NCBI GenBank assembly: GCA_945878575.1
Contig: CAMDUB010000003.1
Span: forward strand, 1 to 64,000
Source of the DNA: Phycisphaera mikurensis NBRC 102666
GTDB taxonomy: Bacteria; Planctomycetota; Phycisphaerae; Phycisphaerales; SM1A02
DNA: 64,000 bases
Reading direction: 5' to 3'
The notes beneath the pieces are model-generated. The model was not told the DNA's origin and ran no database searches. It saw only the letters and a program-made list of their open reading frames with translations. The position numbers were made by a program, and so were the translations under genes. Below are positions 1 to 7,442 of this stretch, piece by piece. How positions within the stretch are numbered: position 1 is the first letter of the stretch; each line of letters starts with the position of its first letter.

Positions 1-23
1 AGGGCGTCAGTAGCCGTAACTAA
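1..23 (+). CDS. 3' end of a third copy of the cohesin-like/dockerin-like secreted protein (partial)
   Basis: The first bases read G-V-S-S-R-N-stop in frame 3, the same last residues as the proteins ending at 9755 and 12040. The DNA continues identical to the downstream region of the 9755 gene. Only the terminal codons lie inside the window, so the rest of the protein cannot be described. It is inferred to be another member of the same family. Confidence 0.75.
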
Positions 24-34
24 CTAAGACTCGA

Positions 35-94
35 GGGGTCAAACCCCACCACACACCGCGCAGGCACCATGGGACAATCCCCTGGTGCCTGCGC
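35..94 (+). terminator. Two stacked hairpins downstream of the partial gene (copy A)
   Basis: The first hairpin is GGGGT-CAA-ACCCC (35-47). The second (58-94) has a 12-bp stem GCGCAGGCACCA/TGGTGCCTGCGC, then a T/C mismatch, a 4-bp GGGA/TCCC stem and a CAA loop. The following tract (TGCTTTCT) is only weakly T-rich, so rho-independent termination is plausible but not proven. The same pair recurs at 9767-9826 and 12051-12112. Confidence 0.5.
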
Positions 95-204
95 TGCTTT
101 CTATCCCCGACCTTGACTGGCGCAACGGCGTGCTGTTCTCGCGCGCGCATGATGATTGCTACACGCCCGCGCTTGTTACGTTCGGCAATACAGCGGCGCG
201 ATAA
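85..204 (+). pseudogene. 5' fragment of mnmC (duplication relic)
   Basis: From the GTG at 85 the frame reads M-P-A-L-L-S-I-P-D-L-D-W and matches the intact mnmC at 12103 for 30 codons. I see only two silent differences in that stretch (TCG for TCT, CCC for CCA). Similarity stops at about base 174, and the frame closes at the TAA at 202-204. It cannot encode a methyltransferase and is best read as the copied edge of a duplicated segment. Confidence 0.8.
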
Positions 205-392
205 GCCCGCGGCGGCTTAGAATCTGTTCTCTGGAGAAATGTTCCAGTAATTGGGTGCTAAGTGACACAATTCGATGCGGAGAATTGGTGGTGGTGGATT
301 ACCTTACTAAATCAAGCGCAACCACCAGGGGTTACGCATCTAGGCACACACACCAACCGCCCCGTCCGGGGAGTTGTTTGAGAGGCATCAAT

Positions 393-3350
393 ATGAGCAT
401 CAAGTCATTCGCATTCGGGGTTGTCGGAGCTGTAGTGTTCGCGAACGCGGCGGCGTCTGCACAGGGCGACAACAGGGTGCTGACCCTGCCAAGCAATTCC
501 GCCGCCGTAAATGTTGGATTCAAGGACCTCCTTACGTCGCCCAACAACACAGGCGAGATGACAATTGAGTTCTGGATTCGTCGCGAAGGCACTTATCCCT
601 ACGGTCGTCCATTCAACATGCGCGGGTGCTCCTGCTCAGGAATCACAATACAGGCAAATGTGCAAGATCAGACCGGACTTCTCCAACTTGAGATTGGAAA
701 CGTTACTGGTACGGGAACAGTTCCTTTCAGCCTCTCGGCATGGCACCACTTTGCAATTGTCTGGGCGAAGTCCCAGGGGATTATTCGAGTTTTCCACAAC
801 GGGGAGTTAGAAGTTGAAATCACAGTTCCGACCGGAAACAATATTGCCTACTGCGGAAGCGAGCCTCTCCGATTTGGCAACCAATGCGGCCTTGGCGTGG
901 TGGGCGCAATGGACAACATTCGCTATTGGGCGGTAGCTCGAACACTAGAGCAAGTACGGGCGAACATGACGATTCAATTCAGTCCAGAGCAAGCGGCTGC
1001 CCAAAGCGGACTGCTTGGTTCCTGGACCTTTGAAGACGGTACCCCCAGTGATGGCACGGGTAACAATCCGGTTGGAACGCTAGAAAGTGACGCAACTGTT
1101 TCGTTTGAGTCACTCCCGTCGTTTGATCAGGACAACGATGGCGTTCCTGACGCCCAGGACAACTGCCCCGCGGTCTCCAACCCCTCCCAAGTCGATTGCA
1201 ACAACAACGGTATCGGCGAGGCCTGCGAGAGCTTTACTGACTGCAACGCCAACATGCTCCCTGACAGTTGCGATATCGCCAGTGGCGCCGCGCAAGATTG
1301 CAATGCCAACGGGATACCTGATTCGTGCGAAATTGCGACGGACCCTACAATTGACTGCAACTCCAACTCCCTCCCCGACTCCTGCGACATCTCCTCCGGC
1401 ACCAGCACCGACGCTGACTCCAACGGCATCCCCGATTCCTGCCAACCCGACTGCAACCTGAACAACCTGCCGGACGCGTGGGAAATCGCCACCGGCCGCG
1501 CCACGGACTACAACGCTGACGGCATCCCCGACACGTGCCAAGGCGCGGTGATGGTGGATTCCACCACCGAGAACCTCGGCGCTCCCAGCGGACTCGCAAC
1601 GCGCGAGCACTCCTTCACCGCGCTGCCGTTCGCGGAGTCGGCGGTCACCATCACCATCGACCTCATCGGCGACCTCAATCGCGTCAACGAATACGTGGAG
1701 GTCTCGCTCAACGGCGGCACCGCGCGGCGCTTCTTCGAGGCAGATGGCAATGACTGCCCCGCCACACCGGACCGCGCGATCATCACCCTCACACGCGCGG
1801 AGTTCAACGCGCTGATATCCCCAAACGGCGGGACCGGCGCGATCCTGGTGGTGTCGATGACCGGCTCCCCCGGCGTCGACTCCTCCGAATGCAAGAACGC
1901 AGCGCTCACGCAATTCCATCTTCAGTACGTGGGCATCCAAGCAAAGTCCGGCGATTGCAACGGCAATAACCGCCTCGATATCGCCGAGACTCACGACGGC
2001 ACAACGCCCGACTGCAACGCGAACACCGTGCCCGACAGCTGCGACATCGCCCGCGGCGCGGCGCAGGACTGCAACGCCAACGCGGTGCCCGATTCGTGCG
2101 AGCTGGCGTCGACGCCTGCGCTCGACTGCAACGGCAACGGCGTGATCGACAGCTGTGACCTGGCCACCGGCGGAACATCCGTCGACTGCGACCAGAACGG
2201 CCGCATCGACAGCTGCCAGGTGACCGAGACGCCCGGCACCGACTGCAACGGCAACCTGCGCCCGGACGCGTGCGACATTGCGGCGGGCACCAGCGGTGAT
2301 ATCGACCAGAACGGCACGCCCGACGAGTGCCAGACCGTCACCGTGCCCGGCCAGTACGCGGGCATCCAGGCGGCGATCGACGCGGCGCCGGCGAACGAGA
2401 TGCGCATCATCTCGGTAGCCGCTGGCACGTACGACGGGCCCATTGCATTCAACGGCAAGCCGGTGATCGTGCGCGGCGCGGGTGCGGCGAGCACGGTGAT
2501 CGAAGGCAACGGCGGGCAGCAGCTCTCCGTGGTGCGGTTCACGGGCGGCGAGCCGGCGATCGCGGCGCTCGAGCGCATGACGGTGCGCGGGGGGACGACG
2601 GGGAGCCCGATCCCCACCTCGCCGACCGTGATCGTGGGCGGCGGCATCTTCGGCCTCGACAGCGCCGCAAGCGTGCGCGACTGCGTGGTGGAGCAGAACG
2701 CCGGCGGGTTCGGCGGCGGCGCGTATTTCCTGCGCTGCACTGGTGAGGTGCGCGGCTGCACGTTCCGTAACAACAATGCCAGCTCTGACGGCGGTGGATT
2801 CCAGTCGAACCAAGGAACCCAGCAACTCATGGATGTGCTCATTGAGAACAACGTCTGCAACTCGCGCGGCGCAGGCATGCACTTGGTACAAGGCACGCCG
2901 ACGCTCACCCGAGTGACGGTGCGAAACAATTACAGCAACAATCTGATCGGCGGCGTTTCGTGGTACGCCCTTGGTGACGCTACTGCGGCGGCGATGCTTG
3001 ATGATTGCGTTGTTACGGGTAACAGCGCCTTGGTCACGCAGGGTGGTATCGGTATCTCCGCAGCAAGTGTGGGCGTGCCGACCATCTCGCTGCGCACCAC
3101 CAATGTGTGCAACAACACGCCGCGCCCGAACATCAATGGCGCGTGGCTGGACCTTGGCGGCAACGCCATTTGCGATTGCGTTGGCGACCTCACGCTTGAC
3201 GGTCTAGTCAACGGCGCGGACCTCGGCATCTTGCTCGCCGGTTGGGGCGCATGCACTGGGAGCTGCGCATCAGACTTGAACCGCGATGGCGTGGTGAACG
3301 GCGCGGACCTTGGGGTGTTGCTCGCGGCGTGGGGGGTTTGCGGGGGGTGA
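393..3350 (+). CDS. Secreted LamG-like / Cys-repeat / beta-helix / dockerin-like protein
   Basis: 985 residues from the ATG at 393, chosen over the upstream ORF start because a signal peptide (hydrophobic core, cleavage near ASA-QG, residue 24) begins there behind GAGAGG. Order of parts: a LamG/concanavalin-like jelly roll (about 28-225, with TIEFWIRR and AWHHFAIVW strands); seven Cys-rich repeats of the type DCNxNGxPDSCxIA (about 244-383) starting with a thrombospondin-3-like DQDNDGVPDAQDNCP; a beta-sandwich of unknown type (about 383-515); seven more Cys repeats (to about 645); a right-handed beta-helix introduced by QYAGIQAAID; and a C-terminal pair of dockerin-like EF loops ending in WGVCGG. 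It is probably a Ca-stabilised cell-surface or extracellular glycan-binding protein. No catalytic residues are recognised. The last 740 residues are paralogous to the next gene. Confidence 0.85.
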   Translation: MSIKSFAFGVVGAVVFANAAASAQGDNRVLTLPSNSAAVNVGFKDLLTSPNNTGEMTIEFWIRREGTYPYGRPFNMRGCSCSGITIQANVQDQTGLLQLEIGNVTGTGTVPFSLSAWHHFAIVWAKSQGIIRVFHNGELEVEITVPTGNNIAYCGSEPLRFGNQCGLGVVGAMDNIRYWAVARTLEQVRANMTIQFSPEQAAAQSGLLGSWTFEDGTPSDGTGNNPVGTLESDATVSFESLPSFDQDNDGVPDAQDNCPAVSNPSQVDCNNNGIGEACESFTDCNANMLPDSCDIASGAAQDCNANGIPDSCEIATDPTIDCNSNSLPDSCDISSGTSTDADSNGIPDSCQPDCNLNNLPDAWEIATGRATDYNADGIPDTCQGAVMVDSTTENLGAPSGLATREHSFTALPFAESAVTITIDLIGDLNRVNEYVEVSLNGGTARRFFEADGNDCPATPDRAIITLTRAEFNALISPNGGTGAILVVSMTGSPGVDSSECKNAALTQFHLQYVGIQAKSGDCNGNNRLDIAETHDGTTPDCNANTVPDSCDIARGAAQDCNANAVPDSCELASTPALDCNGNGVIDSCDLATGGTSVDCDQNGRIDSCQVTETPGTDCNGNLRPDACDIAAGTSGDIDQNGTPDECQTVTVPGQYAGIQAAIDAAPANEMRIISVAAGTYDGPIAFNGKPVIVRGAGAASTVIEGNGGQQLSVVRFTGGEPAIAALERMTVRGGTTGSPIPTSPTVIVGGGIFGLDSAASVRDCVVEQNAGGFGGGAYFLRCTGEVRGCTFRNNNASSDGGGFQSNQGTQQLMDVLIENNVCNSRGAGMHLVQGTPTLTRVTVRNNYSNNLIGGVSWYALGDATAAAMLDDCVVTGNSALVTQGGIGISAASVGVPTISLRTTNVCNNTPRPNINGAWLDLGGNAICDCVGDLTLDGLVNGADLGILLAGWGACTGSCASDLNRDGVVNGADLGVLLAAWGVCGG

Positions 3351-3403
3351 GTGATGAGACGGGGCGGTGTGTTTGAAGTCAAAGAATCGATTGGAACACA
3401 TAT

Positions 3404-6220
3404 ATGAAGCACTCAATATTCATCGCTATCGTCGGAACCGCCTCGATCGTCGCTTCGGCGAAGGCGGGGTTTCTTGGGTTTGTGGCGTCGGTGCGGATTG
3501 TTGGTTCGAATACGGTGATTGATATCTATGCGGGGGTAGACAATCCGAGCGATAAGTTCCTGAACGTCTATAACGCGAACATCTCCACCACGCTCGCTGG
3601 CGGATTCGTCCAGAAGGCTGGCTTGGCCACCAAGACGTGGAAGCCTGACACCGCTGGTTTCACCTCCACCCGCAACACCAACGATGACAGCTTCATGACC
3701 GATGGCACCTTCTCTGGTGGCGCATACGGTGGTGAGTTCTACGCCTCCAGCAACACCAACGCTGACCCGAACTTCACTGGCACCAGCTGGTTCGCAACCC
3801 CAGCCTCACCGGCTGCCACCACTGTTCCTGCCAACGCTGGCTGGTACACCGGCGACCCGACCTCCGTCGACAACCGCGCTGAGAGTCTTGCTGGCATGAT
3901 TGGTCGCGTCAACACTGGTGCAACCGCTGCTTCCGGCAATACTGCTGGCAGCCTGGGAACCGCCAACGCCAACTTTGGCATCTGGTGCGGCCACATCGTG
4001 GTGGCAGGAACCGGCACCATGGCGACGAACGTCCTCTGGTCTGCATCCTCGTCCATCAAGGACGGTGTGACTGGAGTCACTGACCAGCGCATCAGCACTA
4101 ATTGGCTCCCAGCCCCGGACTTGGACAGCGACGGCATCCTCAACGCCACCGACAACTGCCCAACCGTCCCCAACCCAAACCAAGCCGATTGCAACAACAA
4201 CGGAATCGGTGAAGCCTGCGAAACATTCACTGACTGCAACTACACCGGCCTACCGGATTCCTGCGACATCGCCGCGGGCAGCAGCCTCGACGGCGACACT
4301 AACGGCGTCCCAGATGAGTGCCAGGCGGACTGCAATCTGAACCAGATTTCTGACTTGCAAGAGATCAACAATGGCTCTGTTCCGGACGGTAACGCGGACC
4401 GTATTCCAGACACCTGCCAAGGCGCTGTCTTTGTGAATAGCGACAGCGGAATCCTCGGAGCGCCATCAGGATTTGAGGCTCGCTCGTTTACTTTCACTTC
4501 CGCTTTGTACGCTGAGTCAACCGTCACGGTAACCATCGATGCACGCGGTGACCTGAACGGCACAACTGAGTTTGTTGACGTGGACCTCAACGGCGGCGCT
4601 GCCCAACGGTTCTTCCAAGCCACAGGCAACAGCTGCCCAGCGACACCGGACCGCGCCACTATCACGCTCACACGGCAACAGTATGCGACGCTCCTCACGG
4701 CGGCCGCGGACTCACTGACTGTCACTATGACCTGCCCCCTCACTGTGGATCCAACAGAATGCAAAGGAACCGGACTGACGCAATTCAAAGTGAGTTATCT
4801 TGGAATCAACCCTGCCACCGGCGATTGCAACCACAACAATCGACTTGATATCTACGAGATCCATGAGGGGCTCGTTCCGGATTGCAACCACAACAATGTT
4901 CCCGATAGTTGCGATCTTGGGCGCGGAGGAATCTTGGATTGCGATCTTGACGGTATCGCAGACATTTGCGAGATCGGAACCACACCATCCCTCGACTGCA
5001 ACCTCAATAGCCAACTCGATTCCTGCGAACTCGCCGCTGGCGGCATCACCATCGACTGCGACCAGAACGGCCGCATCGATAGTTGCCAAGTTGCCGAAAC
5101 CGCTGGAATTGATTGCAACGGGAACCTCACGCCGGACTCCTGCGATGTTGCCGGCGGAATCAGCGCCGACATCGATGCCAACGGCAAACCCGACGAATGC
5201 CAGACCGTGCAAGTGCCAGGGCAGTACGCCACTATTCAGTCTGCCATCGACAGTGCGCCAGCGAATGAAATGCGCATCGTGATGGTGGGTGCTGGCATAT
5301 TCCCTGGACCGATTGATTTCCAGGGCAAGCCAGTCCGCGTGCGCGGCACGAGTTGCGCGCAGACCATCATCAGCGGAAACGGTAGCCAGCAAGCCTCTGT
5401 TGTCCGCTTCTCCGGCGGTGAGCCAGCAATCGCAATGCTCGAGTGCGTCACCGTCCGTAGTGGTACCAGTGGAACACAGCCCATCGGTTCACCGACCGTA
5501 TTGGCCGGCGGCGGCATCTTCGGCCAGAACAGCGCGGCAAGCGTGCGCAACTGCTTTGTGGTGAACAACAGTTCCGGCTTCGGTGGCGGTGCCTACTTCT
5601 TGAATTGCACCGGCTCAGTGACCAACACCGTCTTCGGTGGCAACACTGCCAGTTCTGATGGTGGTGGATTCCAGGCAAATCAAAGCACCATGATGCTCAC
5701 CGATGTGCTGATCGAGAACAACACCTGCAATTCACGCGGTGGTGGCATGCACCTCGTACAGGGCAACCCAACGCTGACGCGCGTCACGGTGCGGAACAAC
5801 ATCAGTAGCAATCTGATCGGCGGTGTTTCGTGGTATTCGGTTGGCAGCAGCACGGCGTATCTCGCCATGAACAATTGCACAATCACGGGCAACACCGCGC
5901 TCGTAACACAGGGCGGTATTGGCATCTCAGAGACCGCTTCACTACCTGTCAGCGCCTCACTCGAGGGCACCACGGTCTGTGACAACCTCCCGCGCCCCAA
6001 CATCACTGGCCGCTGGTGGAACCTCGGCGGTAACTTCGTATGCGACTGCGCCGGCGATGTCGATCTCGACGGCATGGTCAACGGCAGCGATCTGAGCTTG
6101 GTGCTCTCCAACTGGGGCCCATGTACTGGCATCTGCCGCTACGACCTGAATGATGATGGCATCGTCAACGGCGCCGACCTGAGCAAGGTGCTATCAAACT
6201 GGGGTGTTTGTGGGAATTGA
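3404..6220 (+). CDS. Secreted protein: unnamed N-terminal domain + Cys-repeat / beta-helix / dockerin-like scaffold
   Basis: 938 residues, with a signal peptide ending near AKA-GF (about 21). Residues 22-225 form a domain without a name known to me (GGFVQKAGLATKTWKPDTAG, later DDSFMTDGTFSGGAYGGEFY), shared almost word for word with the next gene. From about 239 the protein repeats the scaffold of the previous gene: D-x-D-x-D-G thrombospondin-3-like start, DCN..PDSC repeats, beta-sandwich, more repeats, a beta-helix (GQYATIQSAID) and two dockerin-like loops (DVDLDGMVNGSDL, DLNDDGIVNGADL). It lies 53 bp after its paralogue on the same strand, so co-transcription is likely. Its function is inferred only: an exported, Ca-binding structural or adhesive protein. 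Confidence 0.85.
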   Translation: MKHSIFIAIVGTASIVASAKAGFLGFVASVRIVGSNTVIDIYAGVDNPSDKFLNVYNANISTTLAGGFVQKAGLATKTWKPDTAGFTSTRNTNDDSFMTDGTFSGGAYGGEFYASSNTNADPNFTGTSWFATPASPAATTVPANAGWYTGDPTSVDNRAESLAGMIGRVNTGATAASGNTAGSLGTANANFGIWCGHIVVAGTGTMATNVLWSASSSIKDGVTGVTDQRISTNWLPAPDLDSDGILNATDNCPTVPNPNQADCNNNGIGEACETFTDCNYTGLPDSCDIAAGSSLDGDTNGVPDECQADCNLNQISDLQEINNGSVPDGNADRIPDTCQGAVFVNSDSGILGAPSGFEARSFTFTSALYAESTVTVTIDARGDLNGTTEFVDVDLNGGAAQRFFQATGNSCPATPDRATITLTRQQYATLLTAAADSLTVTMTCPLTVDPTECKGTGLTQFKVSYLGINPATGDCNHNNRLDIYEIHEGLVPDCNHNNVPDSCDLGRGGILDCDLDGIADICEIGTTPSLDCNLNSQLDSCELAAGGITIDCDQNGRIDSCQVAETAGIDCNGNLTPDSCDVAGGISADIDANGKPDECQTVQVPGQYATIQSAIDSAPANEMRIVMVGAGIFPGPIDFQGKPVRVRGTSCAQTIISGNGSQQASVVRFSGGEPAIAMLECVTVRSGTSGTQPIGSPTVLAGGGIFGQNSAASVRNCFVVNNSSGFGGGAYFLNCTGSVTNTVFGGNTASSDGGGFQANQSTMMLTDVLIENNTCNSRGGGMHLVQGNPTLTRVTVRNNISSNLIGGVSWYSVGSSTAYLAMNNCTITGNTALVTQGGIGISETASLPVSASLEGTTVCDNLPRPNITGRWWNLGGNFVCDCAGDVDLDGMVNGSDLSLVLSNWGPCTGICRYDLNDDGIVNGADLSKVLSNWGVCGN
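4120..6217 (+). repeat. Scaffold module duplicated from the preceding gene (mate about 1126-3347)
   Basis: The translated segments from the first D-x-D-x-D-G motif to the last dockerin-like loop align along their whole length with the same order of domains and many identical stretches, for example the beta-helix entry and the GGGIFGxxSAASVR run. The DNA has diverged much more than at the 8.4-12 kb duplication, so this is the older event. Confidence 0.8.
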
Positions 6221-6225
6221 GCCAG

Positions 6226-7203
6226 ATGAACAACACATACAACCTGCAAAAAATCGTGGTGAGTGCATGCCTCGTTCCAACCATGGGGGCGGAGGCAGCT
6301 GTCGGCTTCGTGGCATTCGCGAAGCAGTCGGGAACGAATGTGGTCGTTGATGTGTTTGTAGCTGTTTCAAATGCATCGGATAAATTTATCTCTGTCCAAT
6401 CATTAAATTCCACCACAACACTTCCGGGCGGATTCGTTCAGAAAGCTGGCTTAGCAACCAAGACCTGGAAGCCAGACACCGCCGGTTTCACCTCTACGCG
6501 CAGCACGTCCGATGACAGCTTCATGACCGCCGGCACATTCTCTGGCGGCTCGTACGGCGGAGAGTTCTACGCATCAAGCAATAGCAACGCCAATCCGAAC
6601 TTCACGGGAACTAGTTGGAACGCAACCCCATCCTCACCAGCCGCCACAACTATTCCAGCAAACGTTGGCTGGTACAGCGGCGACCCGACTTCTATCGACA
6701 ACCGTGCGGAGAGCCTTGCCGGTATCGCTGGCGTCCGAATCGACGGATCGGATGGCACATCAAGCACCGGGGGTACCACGAGCACCGCGGCCTACGGCTT
6801 TTGGGTGTCACATTTGGTGTTTAACGACACCACTGTTGATACTGCAATGACGGGCCTCACTTGGAGCGGCAGGATCATCATGCGTGTTCCGGGCGACAGC
6901 AGCTTCTTCAGCGCCATGAGCTACCCACAAAGCACCGATAGCGATAGCGACGGCGTGATCGACCTGCACGACTATTGCCCAACACTGCCCGGATCGGCGG
7001 CATGCAACGGCTGCCCGCCCAACTTATGTTGCGCTGGCGACATCTCACAGAACGGCCGAGTCGACGGAATCGACCTTGGAATGCTGCTCGCCGTTTGGGG
7101 CCCATGCACCAGTGCTTGCGTCGCCGACATCACCGGCGACGGCTTAGTTGACGGCGCAGACTTGGGAATCCTGCTGCATGATTGGGCACACTGCCCGGGG
7201 TGA
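6226..7203 (+). CDS. Secreted protein: unnamed N-terminal domain + dockerin-like end
   Basis: 325 residues from the ATG at 6226, six bases after the previous stop. The TTG at 6208 in the ORF track would overlap the previous gene and adds only six residues. A signal-like hydrophobic stretch runs to about residue 25. Residues 26-230 are the same domain as residues 22-225 of the preceding protein. Then come a single thrombospondin-3-like D-S-D-S-D-G-V-I-D-L and two dockerin-like loops (DISQNGRVDGIDL, DITGDGLVDGADL). It is in effect the preceding gene with the Cys-repeat/beta-helix scaffold removed, so it shows how N-terminal and scaffold modules are recombined here. It is probably in one operon with its neighbour. 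Confidence 0.85.
   Translation: MNNTYNLQKIVVSACLVPTMGAEAAVGFVAFAKQSGTNVVVDVFVAVSNASDKFISVQSLNSTTTLPGGFVQKAGLATKTWKPDTAGFTSTRSTSDDSFMTAGTFSGGSYGGEFYASSNSNANPNFTGTSWNATPSSPAATTIPANVGWYSGDPTSIDNRAESLAGIAGVRIDGSDGTSSTGGTTSTAAYGFWVSHLVFNDTTVDTAMTGLTWSGRIIMRVPGDSSFFSAMSYPQSTDSDSDGVIDLHDYCPTLPGSAACNGCPPNLCCAGDISQNGRVDGIDLGMLLAVWGPCTSACVADITGDGLVDGADLGILLHDWAHCPG
6280..6740 (+). repeat. N-terminal module duplicated from the preceding gene (mate about 3440-3900)
   Basis: The two segments are recognisably similar at DNA level (GGCGGATTCGT.CAGAA, then ACCAAGAC.TGGAAGCC and TTCACCTC.AC). They encode near-identical protein from GGFVQKAG through NRAESLAG. Similarity ends before the Cys repeats, which marks a module boundary. 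Confidence 0.75.
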
Positions 7204-7226
7204 GATGATGCGGCAAAAACGAGCAG

Positions 7227-7249
7227 CCCACTACCACTTGTGGCGTGGG
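7227..7249 (+). terminator. Small hairpin after the 3-gene group
   Basis: CCCAC-TA-CCAC-TT-GTGG-C-GTGGG forms a 9-bp interrupted stem 24 bp after the stop at 7203. There is no T-tract behind it, so this is a weak terminator candidate. The remaining intergenic DNA to 7442 shows no gene. A GAGG ribosome site sits just before the ATG at 7443. Confidence 0.3.
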
Positions 7250-7442
7250 TACCACCGACCAACCCTTGCGCCACTACTATTTTTCTGTGCAGAAACCTTG
7301 TGGGGTGGCCGCGGTTAGCGAGCCAACAATTCTCATAAATCAGCGGCCATGCCGTGATCCAAGAACCGATCTTTTGCGCGTCAACTATTGTTACACCAGC
7401 GCTTTCTCATCACATTTTCGGCATGCGCCCTGAGGACTATCC

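Larger units (their letters stand above)
1..174 (+). repeat. Junction repeat copy A (gene tail, two hairpins, mnmC 5' end)
   Basis: Bases 1-110 are identical to 9733-9842, and 1-174 match 12018-12192 with a few differences. The shared block comprises the final codons of the cohesin-like/dockerin-like gene, a short GGGGT-CAA-ACCCC hairpin, a long hairpin and the first codons of mnmC. Copy A keeps about 30 mnmC codons, copy B about 9, and copy C runs into the intact gene. This is a signature of segmental duplication, with breakpoints near 175 and 9843. Confidence 0.85.

Noticed and set aside
35-94. Integron attC-like sites at the three hairpin copies
   Set aside because: The hairpins recur at gene ends, but no paired RYYYAAC/GTTRRRY core is present and no integrase is in the window.
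156-392. N-terminal extension of the first large ORF
   Set aside because: It runs through the mnmC relic edge. A clear signal peptide with ribosome site starts at 393.
1110-2891. 593-codon minus-strand ORF and several 100-300-codon ORFs opposite the modular genes
   Set aside because: They are shadows of repetitive, GC-rich coding DNA; translations are Val/Arg/Ala-rich without domains or ribosome sites.
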